A stretch of 64,000 nt of DNA from SIRX01 sp965214475 (GCA_965214475.1 OZ243953.1:1-64000); one strand, 5' to 3'; counted from the first letter of the stretch, positions 42,677 through 50,832 are shown. The notes: generated from the sequence alone by a model not told the origin. Translations and numbers: made by a program.

Positions 42677-43615
42677 ATGCGGGCTGTGGTAGTGGATCAC
42701 GAGTCGTCGAGCCATCTAAAACTACACGAGGTCGGAGAGCCTTCTCCGACTACAGCGGAAGCCTTGATCCGGGTCTCAGCGCTCTCCCTGAATCGGGGCG
42801 AGGTGCGCCGGGCGGCGAACGCCGAACCCGGATTCCGGCCCGGCTGGGACCTCGCCGGAACCGTCGAGCGGGCCGCTGAGGACGGCTCTGGTCCATCCGA
42901 AGGCTCCCGGGTGGTTGGGTTTCTTCCCTCCGGGGCCTGGGCGGAGCTCGCCGCCGTCCCGACGGACTCCCTTGCTATCCTGCCTGATGGCGTCTCTTTC
43001 GTCCAGGCCGCGACGTTGCCGGTCGCTGGCCTGACGGCGCTCTACGCCCTGGAGAAGGGTGGCGGTTTGCTGGGACGTTCGGTGCTCGTAACCGGCGCGT
43101 CCGGCGGCGCGGGGAACTTTGCTGTCCAACTCGCCAGACTCTCCGGGGCGAAAGTGGTAGCGGTCGTGCGTCGTGAGGAACACGTAAGGTTAGTGCGGGA
43201 TGCCGGGGCGCACGAGATAGTCGTCAGTGAGGATGCCTCCGCTGCAGAGGAATACGGCCCTTACCGGGTAATTCTGGAGTCCGTCGGCGGCGCGGTGCTG
43301 GGAAACGTGCTTTCCATGCTCGATAGTGGAGGAACCTGCGTCACGTTCGGGGTCTCCGCCGCGCCGGAGACAACCTTCGACATCCGCAACTTCTTTCTAG
43401 CGGGCGGGGCGAGCTTGTACGGCTTCATACTTTTTCACGAGGTGTTGGAGAAGCCCGCCTCCGGCAGCTTGGACCGTCTGGTGCGGCTCGTTGATGATGA
43501 AAGCCTCCGACCGCACATTGCTCTAGAAGAATCCTGGACGGAAATTGGGGATATAGCTGAACGTTTGATCGGGCGGAGCTACACCGGCAAAGCAGTTCTC
43601 CACATTGACGGATGA
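42677..43615 (+). CDS. MDR family oxidoreductase
   Basis: A 312-residue quinone-oxidoreductase-like protein. MRAVVVDHESSSHLKLHEVG opens the GroES-like domain, with SLNRGEVRRA and FRPGWDLAGTVERAAEDGSG. The cofactor loop is LVTGASGGAGNFAVQLARLS. No zinc ligands are seen. ATG 42677 behind GAAGAGGTGAGAG. It is a distant relative of the enzyme at 34239. Substrate unknown. Confidence 0.88.
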   Translation: MRAVVVDHESSSHLKLHEVGEPSPTTAEALIRVSALSLNRGEVRRAANAEPGFRPGWDLAGTVERAAEDGSGPSEGSRVVGFLPSGAWAELAAVPTDSLAILPDGVSFVQAATLPVAGLTALYALEKGGGLLGRSVLVTGASGGAGNFAVQLARLSGAKVVAVVRREEHVRLVRDAGAHEIVVSEDASAAEEYGPYRVILESVGGAVLGNVLSMLDSGGTCVTFGVSAAPETTFDIRNFFLAGGASLYGFILFHEVLEKPASGSLDRLVRLVDDESLRPHIALEESWTEIGDIAERLIGRSYTGKAVLHIDG

Positions 43616-43635
43616 GCGAGGCTAGAAACCTCGCT
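43615..43635 (+). terminator. Hairpin after the MDR gene
   Basis: AGCGAGG-CTAGAAA-CCTCGCT is a perfect 7-bp stem starting at the last base of the stop codon. No T tract follows; the next sequence is the MITE relic. Confidence 0.4.
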
Positions 43636-43644
43636 AGTAACCAC

Positions 43645-43745
43645 GGGCTCCGTCGGCTTCCTGGTGAAAGCAACCCGGAACGGACCGAGTCCCCGAACGC
43701 GGGACCGATCGCGGCACGTGGTAGCAACGCGTTGCCACCACGTTA
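43645..43745 (+). repeat. Truncated relative of the MITE found in the transposon arms
   Basis: It aligns with the left 100 nt of the MITE at 44051-44224. GGGCTC-x-GTCG-x-x-TTC-x-TGGTGAAAGC at the start, CCGAT-x-GC-x-GCAC in the middle, and the stem GTAGCAAC...GTTGCCAC near the end are shared, while many other positions differ. The right half with the second terminal repeat is missing. It occupies the leader of the interrupted gene at 43762. Confidence 0.6.
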
Positions 43746-43761
43746 GTGAGAGAATGGATTA

Positions 43762-44031
43762 GTGATCAGTATCGAGAGAAAAACTTACGAGCAGCGCGTC
43801 CTGGCGACGCTCCGAGGAGAGCTGGTCGAACGCGACCCCGGACTCGAACACGCCGGGAACAGGATCATCGTGGAGGACGTCAGGTTGGAGAAGTCGGAGT
43901 GGCCCCACCGGGTTCATATTCTCTTCCGGGAGGAATCTCGGCCACAGTGCCTGTTCGGTTTCACCGCGCTCGCGGTGGAGAAGGGGTGGTACGCCGATCC
44001 CACCTCGGACACGATAGACATAGATCCCTCC
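43762..44031 (+). pseudogene. Interrupted gene, 5' part (first 90 codons)
   Basis: From GTG 43762 the frame runs through SIERKTYEQRVLATLRGELV, HRVHILFREESRPQCLFGF and TSDTIDIDPS, where the transposon begins. Joined to 49154-49306, with one copy of the 9-bp duplication kept, the frame continues without a break to a 140-residue protein of unknown family. The present frame reads 42 nt into the element and stops at 44073. No ribosome-binding site is obvious; the MITE relic lies immediately upstream. Confidence 0.8.
44023..44031 (+). repeat. 9-bp target-site duplication, left copy
   Basis: GATCCCTCC directly precedes the left inverted repeat and recurs directly after the right one (49145-49153). 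Both copies are in the same orientation and codon phase of the interrupted gene. Confidence 0.85.
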
Positions 44032-44260
44032 AGACCTCGCCAACAACTCTGGGCTCTGTCGCGTTCGTGGTGAAAGCGGTCCGAAATTGCCCGGGAGGCC
44101 TGGATGAGAGGCCGATTGCAGCACGGTAGCAACAAATTGCCACCGCTTGACGTCCCTCTGAACGCGCTCAAGAGGCTGATTCGGGGGCCGATTTTCGCCG
44201 ATCACCAAAAGTACGACAGAGCCCAACTCTGCAACGTATAGGCGGAACCAGACTTGGCAG
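44032..44260 (+). repeat. Left 229-bp inverted repeat of the transposon
   Basis: It starts AGACCTCGCC and ends near CTTGGCAG. Without the nested MITE and its 6-bp duplication, the original terminal repeat would be 49 bp. The mate is 48916-49144. Confidence 0.88.
44051..44224 (+). repeat. 174-bp MITE nested in the left arm
   Basis: It is bounded by 11-bp perfect terminal inverted repeats (GGGCTCTGTCG / CGACAGAGCCC), which extend imperfectly with TGGTGA at the same offset. It is flanked by AACTCT on both sides (44045-44050 and 44225-44230). Internal hairpins GGCCT...AGGCC and GGTAGCAAC...TTGCCACC are visible. No coding capacity. Confidence 0.75.
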
Positions 44261-44645
44261 GAACTAATTTGGAAATTCCACGCCACAATTTGGCCCAGAA
44301 ATATGCAGAAATAATGAATAACTATACGGTCTGAGTTACGAGCCAGCACAAGTTCAAGTAACCAGAGTGTCTAAGCTTGTAAGTTTCTGTTCGTGGACTA
44401 TATCTCGACGGCTTCCGGGAAGTCTTGAAAGCTCCTAAATCTCCACAAAACCCCCATTTACATGCAGAAAACTGGATTACCGCAAACTTCGATTCTCGGA
44501 AATTATATCCATCATCTTATAACAATTTACGTAGCATTTTGCAGGAGAACCACTATATACTAAGCAACGTATTTGACATTTATTTTGCAACTATTCTAAT
44601 ATCCAACCCCAATAGCCCAAGTGAGCTAGCAAAAGAAGGAACCAC
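44261..44645. other. AT-rich non-coding leader of the transposon cargo
   Basis: About 385 nt of markedly AT-rich sequence without a convincing gene. A short frame at 44425-44649 lacks protein-like composition and a ribosome-binding site. It presumably carries the promoter for the exported-protein genes, but no boxes stand out. Confidence 0.4.
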
Positions 44646-45332
44646 ATGAAAAATGCGGTTGAAAGTAAAAGTGGCAGGTCACTTGTCATGGCGACCAACC
44701 TCATCCTACTTGCTGCCCTCTTGGCAGCTTTGACTTTGGGAGCAGTTATCTTAACGGCAGAACCAGCGGACGCACGGGCAACAAACATCGTAAGCTCGGT
44801 AGAACAAACGAATTGGAGCGTCGTGGACCGAGAATATAAAACCAAAAGGGTACTGTGGAAAAATAGGCCCAGGTGCTGTGGAGATATGGTAAACGCTGGC
44901 ATCCGCTCCTGGGATGGGTTGGGTGGTGTTGATTGGGTATACAGATCCAAAAATCCCACTCTAAGATTCCGAGGGTCCAGCGACCCACCTTCTGCTACGA
45001 GGCTCGGTGTATGGTCCTACAACTTTGTAGGAACGGATGTCATTACATTCTACCCGCCTAACTTTCGGAACATTAACGGTCAAATGCCCCAAGCAGACAG
45101 GAATTGGTTAGGTCGCCATGAGACAGGCCATGCACTTTCATACCTGCATCCCTACAACATACAATATGGTCGAGGCGGAGCTGTGATCAATGAGCGCCGG
45201 TTGAGATCGGCGGCCAACCAAAGATGCTGTGTCATGCACACCTATCATATTCGCCAGAACGATGGTCGCACACCACGCGGCATCACATATCTGACATCCG
45301 ATGACCGATACCATCACAGGATCAAATGGTAA
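44646..45332 (+). CDS. Secreted metalloprotease-like protein
   Basis: A 228-residue exported protein. The signal region NLILLAALLAALTLGAVIL ends near AEPADARA, a plausible signal peptidase I site. The mature part contains NWLGRHETGHALSYLHP, an HE-x-GH-x(5)-H pattern like the zinc site of matrixin/metzincin-type peptidases (third ligand His in LHP). Four cysteines in two CC pairs (RCCGD, RCCVM) could form disulfides. Low GC. It is the first cargo gene of the transposon. The substrate is unknown and the metzincin Met-turn was not found with certainty. Confidence 0.6.
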   Translation: MKNAVESKSGRSLVMATNLILLAALLAALTLGAVILTAEPADARATNIVSSVEQTNWSVVDREYKTKRVLWKNRPRCCGDMVNAGIRSWDGLGGVDWVYRSKNPTLRFRGSSDPPSATRLGVWSYNFVGTDVITFYPPNFRNINGQMPQADRNWLGRHETGHALSYLHPYNIQYGRGGAVINERRLRSAANQRCCVMHTYHIRQNDGRTPRGITYLTSDDRYHHRIKW

Positions 45333-45345
45333 TGGGGAGGTCAGG

Positions 45346-46008
45346 ATGTTAAGTAGCATAAGGACATCAATCGCACTCGCGATTGCTTTGGGGATCGCTG
45401 TGCTCCTTATAGGTATCGGGATGGCAAATGACAGTTTCCTCAAGACGTCGCGCGACGATGGAGTACGGTTCTTGGGAACGGCCTCTATATACGCATCCGA
45501 GGTTGGTTGGGCAACTGATGAGAGATTCGTCGTAGGTGCTGCCGACGATGTATTTGTGGGTCGCGTCATCCGGACAGAAGACAAAGTTACTAGCACTACC
45601 ACGTCGTCCCCTCCAGTGCCGGAAAGCCAATTCTCTGTCGAGGTAGTGGAAAACGTAAAAGGCGATCTTGACGGCACCGTAACAGTGAACCAGAGCGGCG
45701 GCATTGTGGAGTACTCTGCTGACAGAAACTATCCCGAAGAAGACATTCAGAAAGGGGAGAGGGTACGGCAGTTGAGCCTCGTCAATGGCATACCGCTTTT
45801 TGAGCCTGGTCAAAAGTATCTCTTTGTGACTACCTACGATGATAAGAACGACTGGCATGAGCTAGTAACTTCCAGTCTTGCAAAACTTGAAGTGGAGGAT
45901 CGGGAACAGAGAGATATGTTAGTTAGTAACTTTGAGGATGCCAAGCAGGAGCAAGTAGATCCCGAGGACTTCTCGGCGAGAAGCTCAGCCAACGAACCTG
46001 CTCCTTAG
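45346..46008 (+). CDS. Exported or membrane-anchored protein, unknown
   Basis: A 220-residue protein. N-terminal helix TSIALAIALGIAVLLIGIG (signal anchor), then a beta-rich domain: ADDVFVGRVIRTEDKVTSTT, SQFSVEVVENVKGDLDGTVT and GQKYLFVTTYDDKNDWHEL. This resembles the pattern of small extracellular domains found with copper-amine-oxidase-like or tissue-inhibitor-like folds, but no family can be named. ATG 45346 has GGGGAGGTCAGG. It starts 14 nt after the protease gene, so the two are co-transcribed. Confidence 0.55.
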   Translation: MLSSIRTSIALAIALGIAVLLIGIGMANDSFLKTSRDDGVRFLGTASIYASEVGWATDERFVVGAADDVFVGRVIRTEDKVTSTTTSSPPVPESQFSVEVVENVKGDLDGTVTVNQSGGIVEYSADRNYPEEDIQKGERVRQLSLVNGIPLFEPGQKYLFVTTYDDKNDWHELVTSSLAKLEVEDREQRDMLVSNFEDAKQEQVDPEDFSARSSANEPAP

Positions 46009-46014
46009 CCTTCA

Positions 46015-46821
46015 ATGGTCAGTTGTCAACCTCTCCGGCAGATAGCACACTCGGCGTTGGCGGCAGTCCTCACCCTATGCGTGTTGGTGCTTTCAGTTGG
46101 CTGCTTTTCTGGGCCAGATGACATGGCTTCTTCAGGACAAGGAGGCTCGGAGGCGGCGCCCTCTGACTCCGTTCAGATCGACGGGGTTACCTACGACCGG
46201 GTCTCCTACGAAGAGAACGTTGCGATTGCGGACAGGTTGGTAGATCGGCAGAACTTGGTAAGCCGGGTCGAGGCGCAGGTGAGCAGCTACGATCTCGAAG
46301 ATGGGCAAGCAACCGTGCTTGCGCCGGGCACGCCACTCTACGCTGTGAAGGGCTACGATGTCTCCTTCCGCCTCGCCGCGCGAGAAGGAAGCTCAGGCAG
46401 CGATGATAAGACTGATAGAGCATGGTCACTTTACGAAGTCTGGTCGAACCCGGGTGCGGAGAACACTGCCGAATTGTTGGACGTACGAGGTAAGGTTGAG
46501 CGCATCAGCCTCAAGGTATTCGGGACGCCGGAGGATAAAGCTTCAGCAAAACAGGTGAGTTCTGCTATCGGAGCCGAAGAGTCGGAGGAGATCACAAACG
46601 CCGTGGTTAACGCCAGGCTCCGTCGTGTCTCCGGTGCCGGTTTCAACTGGCTACTGGTCTTTCACCTCAAGGACGGTACGCAGTCGGCCCGTGTCTATGA
46701 GCCACGCTCTGGCGAACTGTATCTAAGCGGTGATCTAAACGAAAATGACTCGTACGTGTACACGGGAGTTGCACTGCCGAAGGAGTACCGGCAATTGCTA
46801 AGACCAACTCTGCGGAACTGA
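46015..46821 (+). CDS. Lipoprotein, unknown
   Basis: A 268-residue lipoprotein. Signal peptide ALAAVLTLCVLVLSVGC with lipobox SVGC, a Gly/Ser-rich linker, then two related-looking mixed alpha/beta halves, SVQIDGVTYDRVSYEENVAI and GYDVSFRLAAREGSSG. YEPRSGELYLSGDLNENDSY lies near the C-terminus. Anchored to the outer face of the membrane. It begins 6 nt after the preceding cargo gene and is closer to chromosomal GC than the first two. No family recognised. Confidence 0.6.
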   Translation: MVSCQPLRQIAHSALAAVLTLCVLVLSVGCFSGPDDMASSGQGGSEAAPSDSVQIDGVTYDRVSYEENVAIADRLVDRQNLVSRVEAQVSSYDLEDGQATVLAPGTPLYAVKGYDVSFRLAAREGSSGSDDKTDRAWSLYEVWSNPGAENTAELLDVRGKVERISLKVFGTPEDKASAKQVSSAIGAEESEEITNAVVNARLRRVSGAGFNWLLVFHLKDGTQSARVYEPRSGELYLSGDLNENDSYVYTGVALPKEYRQLLRPTLRN

Positions 46822-47007
46822 GGTGGATTCGTTCGTCTTTAGACAGCTCTAAGGTGTGTGCGGAACCTGGAGCACCAAACCTGCGTCCCAACCACCTCGG
46901 TTTTGGGCCGTAAACAGTAATGGCGTTTAAGATCATACGCTAAATGAATTGCCGTCCTATGGCACTCCCGGAAACCGAAGCAGTTTTCCTCTACGGTTGA
47001 CCTGGCT

Positions 47008-48804
47008 TCAAAGGGCATCCAGGTAGGTAAACAGCACTTCCTGCAGCATTTGCGGCCTGCGCCGCTTTCTCACAGCGTAGTCTTCGAGCCTGAGCGCCTT
47101 CAACCATCCTCCCTCGCCTAACACCTCTTCGAGCGCAAAGAGTTTTGGCTGGGTCCGGCTTTGCCCATACCTGGTGGCAAACAGGCAGGGATTGCTCACA
47201 TCCTCTAACGAGTGCTTTGTTTTGTCTGCCTTCCCGGGGACGAGCGAGACGTCGTAACGAGAGAGGGTCTGACCACCGTACTCGACGCTGAGGCCATCTC
47301 CACCTATCCAGATAGCGACCTCACATCGGGCAAGACCTTCTTCAGCATAGACTCTCCAGCGCTTTATCCGGGCGTATCCAGAGGCGTCGAGCTTCCTGAT
47401 GAACCTGGTCGAGAAGAAAGCGCGTCCGAGGTCTGTGAGGTGGTGACGCACCACTCTCACAGCTCCGAGAACCTCTGATGGGCTGTGTGCCGTCCGTCTT
47501 GGCGGTCTTCGTGAGCCTCGTGGCGGTGGGTATTGTAGCGCTCTAGCCACCGGTCATGCTCTTCGAGCAACTCTTCCCAGCTTTCGGCCTTCGTGAAGAA
47601 ATAATCTGCCATTCGGCGTTGCACATTGAACGCAGTCTCTATATACGATTGCCAGGGCTGGCGGCGTTCTATCTGCTCTTTCTGTATATCTAAGTCCTCA
47701 TAGATGGCTTTGGCCCGATCCGAGCGGAAGATGGCGGCTCCGTCGGTCACGATGATCTTCGGGGAACCATGCTGTTCCATCGCCGCGTGGAGAACGGAGA
47801 GGTAGGCGTTAGTGTCTTGGGTTAGCGTCACGGCACTGGCGAGCATAGCCCGAGAGTAGTTCTCAAGGATCGCCACTACGTAGGCTTGCCCCGTCCCGGG
47901 GATGGAGTGGTCTATGTAGCGCACGTCGGAGGTCCAGATCTCGTGGCGGTAGGAAGCCTCGAAGGGCATCTCCCGCGGCTCTTTGCGCCCTCTGGAGGGT
48001 TTCTTCAATCCTTCAGCCTCTCGGAGTGCGGCGAGTATCCTGCCCACGGTGCGGGGGCTCAGGTATGTACCCATCCTTTCCAAGGCGGCGTGTATCCGGA
48101 ACTCTCCTAGCTCAGGATTCTCCATTAGCTTTCTTACCTCGTTCATAGCGCGGAGGTCCACCTTCTGCACACCTTCTGCACACCTTTGGGACGGCCCGTG
48201 GACTTGTCTCGGAGGCCTTGCTCTCCTTTCACCTCTGCGGCCCGTTTCCTGACCCGGTAGACGGTAGATCGCTCTACCTGCAGATGCCGGGCGATGCTCT
48301 TGTCTGCCCATCCTTCATCATGCAGCGTCACCACGGCATCCCGGCGTTCTCTGTCGTCTTCCATCTCGTGATAAGGGGCGAAGCGCTTCACGGGTTTCGT
48401 GGGAATGGCGTTCTCTTCCAAAACAGCCTTCACGGTATGGCCGTCGGGCCTTCTTCCGAAGAGCTTTGCGCAGATATTAGCTATCTCCTCGAAGTTGAGG
48501 GCGGGTGCTCGCGCTTGAGGTCGATGATCGTCCGACGAATGTTTGGTGGCAGTACCTGGCGTTTGGACTTCGGAGAGTCAAAGAGGCTCAACATGTTCTC
48601 ATCCTTGAAAGCGGCGAGTCTCCGGTAGAGTGTTCTTTCCGATACTCTAGTCTCTGCGGCCCGTTCTGGGACCGGGCTACCGAAGAGTGCCGACGGCCTC
48701 AGTTGCTTGTATCTTCTCTGCGCCTCTGAGGTGCATAGAAGCTCTAGTTGCTCCCAACCGATCTCCTTGGTCGGATCCACGCGGTCTGTATTACGCTTTC
48801 CCAT
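47008..48804 (-). pseudogene. DDE (IS481-like) transposase broken by three frameshifts
   Basis: Read across the shifts, this is a ~600-residue transposase. ATG 48804 (behind TGGAGGGGGAAGC) opens an HTH region (RVSERTLYRRLAAFKDENML). A second HTH follows (KSIARHLQVERSTVYRVRKR), then an rve integrase core with HEIWTSDVRYIDHS (Asp), KIIVTDGAAIFRSDRAK (Asp) and QPWQSYIETAFNVQRRMADY (Glu). A C-terminal beta region follows (YARIKRWRVYAEEGLARCEV, VEYGGQTLSRYDVSL). Shifts occur near 48495, at an 11-bp tandem duplication (48161-48182) and near 47500. It ends the transposon cargo and is convergent with it. Confidence 0.8.
48161..48182 (+). repeat. 11-bp tandem duplication inside the transposase
   Basis: CCTTCTGCACA occurs twice in a row. 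Eleven extra bases shift the frame exactly where two transposase fragments, which read continuously if one copy is removed, fall into different phases. Confidence 0.8.
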
Positions 48805-48915
48805 GCTTCCCCCTCCAGAGAATATTGTGTGGGAAGGGAATGATGCCATGAGTTACGGTTTGCGGCTAGTTCGGGTGTTTCCTATTTTTCGCGCTTTTCA
48901 GGTTGCAAAGGCGTT

Positions 48916-49144
48916 CTGCCAAGCCTGGCTCCGCCTATACGTTGCAGAGTTGGGCTCTGTCGTACTTTTGGTGATCGGCGAAAATCGGCCCCCGAATCAG
49001 CCTCTTGAGCGCGTTCAGAGGGACGTCAAGCGGTGGCAATTTGTTGCTACCGTGCTGCAATCGGCCTCTCATCCAGGCCTCCCGGGCAATTTCGGACCGC
49101 TTTCACCACGAACGCGACAGAGCCCAGAGTTGTTGGCGAGGTCT
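48916..49144 (-). repeat. Right 229-bp inverted repeat of the transposon
   Basis: Reverse complement of 44032-44260 with two differences near the inner end (GCCAGG against ACCAGA). It includes an identical nested MITE. Confidence 0.88.
48952..49125 (-). repeat. 174-bp MITE nested in the right arm
   Basis: An identical copy, in inverted orientation, of the MITE at 44051-44224, at the same position within the arm and with the same AGAGTT/AACTCT duplication. Confidence 0.75.
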
Positions 49145-49153
49145 GATCCCTCC
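49145..49153 (+). repeat. 9-bp target-site duplication, right copy
   Basis: GATCCCTCC, identical to 44023-44031, directly after the right inverted repeat. Confidence 0.85.
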
Positions 49154-49306
49154 CTCGGGTACGCGGGACCAGAGGAGTGGGCGAGTATCTTCGTCGCCAC
49201 ACGTTTCATGGAGCAGGTGGAGGCCGTTGGATACGGCCTCCCGGAGGATTGCGACCCCGAAGTCATCACCTGGGTGAACGACTACCGCTCACCGTATTCG
49301 GATTGA
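49154..49306 (+). pseudogene. Interrupted gene, 3' part (last 50 codons)
   Basis: Continues the frame of 43762-44031: LGYAGPEEWASIFVATRFME, then QVEAVGYGLPEDCDPEVITW and NDYRSPYSD before TGA. In its present place it has no start of its own. The join at GATCCCTCC is in phase. Confidence 0.8.
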
Positions 49307-49368
49307 ACAGCGAGGGGCAGACCTGAGTTTCGTCCACCGCAGCCATGTAGGGTCCACTTCGCTCCTGA

Positions 49369-50025
49369 CTACGTTTTACGGGGAGTTAAAGAACGGATAC
49401 CGGAGCTGATGCGTTCTTTCGAGTAGCCCTGCACCCGGCGTTGGTGGTAGTAGAGGTCTATCTCCAGCGGGGCCAGCAGCGCCGTGGCCAGGTATTCCAG
49501 GTCGAGACCGTCCATTAGCGCGCCATCCCGCGCCGCCGTCCGCAAGAGCGTTAGAACTGTGGTGCGGAGCCAATCGTGCGCCGGGTGTGAGATCTGGGCG
49601 AGACGTTCCGCCCCGTATAGAGGCTCATGTCCACCATAAAAGAGGTCCAGGTTATCGTCTACAAAGTGGACTAGTCGGTCTAAAAATACGTCCAACTTTT
49701 CCACGGCTTCCTGCTCCGGATTGCCAACGATCTTCAGCGTCTGGTGCTGGAATTCTCTGGTTGGCTTATCCAGCAAAGCCTGGCACAGAAAACCCTTGTG
49801 TGGAAACCTCCGGTAGAGAGTGCCCTTGCCGACACCCGCCTCCCGGGCTATTTCCTCCATCGTCACGCAGGTTATGCCCTTATTGCCGAAAAGCCTCCGG
49901 GCGGTTCGCAATATTTTGTCCCGGTTGCGGACCGCATCACTCCGCTCGTTCTCCAAAGAAGTGAAATCCCCGGTGTGATCCAGGACCCACCCGGTCTCTA
50001 TTTTGCTCCTCTGTTTGCGCGCCAC
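49369..50025 (-). CDS. TetR family transcriptional regulator
   Basis: A 218-residue TetR repressor. The N-terminal HTH (residues ~30-75) reads RDKILRTARRLFGNKGITCV, TMEEIAREAGVGKGTLYRRF and PHKGFLCQALLDKP. The C-terminal ligand domain is helical and ends in a basic tail. GTG 50025 is preferred (CGAGGAGCAGTTG before it); the frame is open to 50073 into the promoter region. It is divergent from wrbA and probably represses it through the palindrome at 50063-50079. Confidence 0.9.
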   Translation of the reverse strand: MARKQRSKIETGWVLDHTGDFTSLENERSDAVRNRDKILRTARRLFGNKGITCVTMEEIAREAGVGKGTLYRRFPHKGFLCQALLDKPTREFQHQTLKIVGNPEQEAVEKLDVFLDRLVHFVDDNLDLFYGGHEPLYGAERLAQISHPAHDWLRTTVLTLLRTAARDGALMDGLDLEYLATALLAPLEIDLYYHQRRVQGYSKERISSGIRSLTPRKT

Positions 50026-50040
50026 CAACTGCTCCTCGCC

Positions 50041-50079
50041 TTGACACCCTAAGTCTAACGGGTTAAGGTTCAAACTTAA
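50041..50079 (+). promoter_or_regulatory. wrbA promoter with TetR-type operator
   Basis: A perfect TTGACA (50041-50046), a 17-nt spacer and TAAGGT (50064-50069). A 17-bp palindrome TTAAGGTTCAAACTTAA (50063-50079; one mismatched pair) covers the -10 and the start site. That is where a TetR repressor encoded next door would block polymerase. Confidence 0.6.
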
Positions 50080-50117
50080 AGTGGACGTGAGTCCGGTTAA
50101 CAGCGAGAGGAGTTAGT

Positions 50118-50792
50118 TTGTCGAAGGTATTGGTAACGTACTACAGCACTTACGGGCACACTTATCAGATGGCGCAAGCCGTGGCTAAGGGCGCGGAGAC
50201 GGACGGCGGGGCTGAGGTTCGGTTGCGCCGCATCCCGGAGCTCGAAGAGGCGCGCAAGGCGCTTTCTGAGCAGGACTTCTACGTGCAGTCTCAGGAGCAG
50301 CAGTCGGAGATACCAGAGGTCACGCACGACGACTTGCGGTGGGCTGACGGCATCATTTGGGGCACTCCGACGCGGTATGGGAACATGACGGCCCAGATGA
50401 AGCAGTTTTTGGATACGACCGGGGCGCTGTGGCAGAACGGCGAGTTGGAGGATAAGGCGACGGGCATCTTTACGAGCACGGCGACGATTCACGGTGGTCA
50501 GGAGACTACGATCATCACCAGCATGATCCCGATGCTGCACCTCGGCATGGTCTTTGTCGGTACGCCTTACGGCCAGAACCCTCACATCCTTACCACCGAG
50601 GGTGTCGGCGGCACTCCATACGGTCCTTCCACGGTGGCCGGACTCGATGGTTCCCAGCAGCCGGTAGATGACGAGTTGCTCTCGTGCCGCAACCTGGGTA
50701 GCCGGGTGGCAATGGTCGCCGAGGCTCTACAGAGCGTGCGGGAACAGCGGGAACAGGGTCAGCAGGAGAACGCCGAGGCTTACACCGAGTAG
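50118..50792 (+). CDS. wrbA: NAD(P)H:quinone oxidoreductase WrbA
   Basis: A 224-residue flavodoxin-like FMN enzyme that reduces quinones by two electrons. The FMN loop is VTYYSTYGHTYQMAQAVAKG. IIWGTPTRYGNMTAQMKQFL and GIFTSTATIHGGQETTI are WrbA signatures, followed by GVGGTPYGPSTVAG. TTG 50118 follows GAGAGGAGTTAGT. It heads a short plus-strand set (CDGSH protein, iron ADH, CNB-flavoprotein) probably controlled by the divergent TetR. Confidence 0.93.
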   Translation: MSKVLVTYYSTYGHTYQMAQAVAKGAETDGGAEVRLRRIPELEEARKALSEQDFYVQSQEQQSEIPEVTHDDLRWADGIIWGTPTRYGNMTAQMKQFLDTTGALWQNGELEDKATGIFTSTATIHGGQETTIITSMIPMLHLGMVFVGTPYGQNPHILTTEGVGGTPYGPSTVAGLDGSQQPVDDELLSCRNLGSRVAMVAEALQSVREQREQGQQENAEAYTE

Positions 50793-50832
50793 GGTTTGGT
50801 AGTAGGAAAGTACCTGGAGAAAGGGGAAAAGA

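Larger units (their letters stand above)
44032..49144. mobile_element. 5.1-kb transposon with long inverted repeats and exported-protein cargo
   Basis: The two ends are 229-bp inverted repeats (44032-44260 and 48916-49144), identical by eye except for two positions near their inner ends, and flanked by GATCCCTCC on both sides. Excising the element and one repeat restores the host gene's frame. Contents from left to right: an AT-rich leader, three plus-strand genes for exported proteins, then a minus-strand DDE transposase gene with three frameshifts. The cargo is more AT-rich than the chromosome. The broken transposase implies the element no longer moves on its own. Confidence 0.85.

Noticed and set aside
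44051..44224. Structured element read as a riboswitch
   Set aside because: Its perfect terminal inverted repeats, flanking 6-bp duplications and presence in both transposon arms fit a MITE better. No known riboswitch core was recognised.
44425..44649. 74-codon frame upstream of the transposon cargo
   Set aside because: AT-rich chance frame without ribosome-binding site or protein-like pattern.
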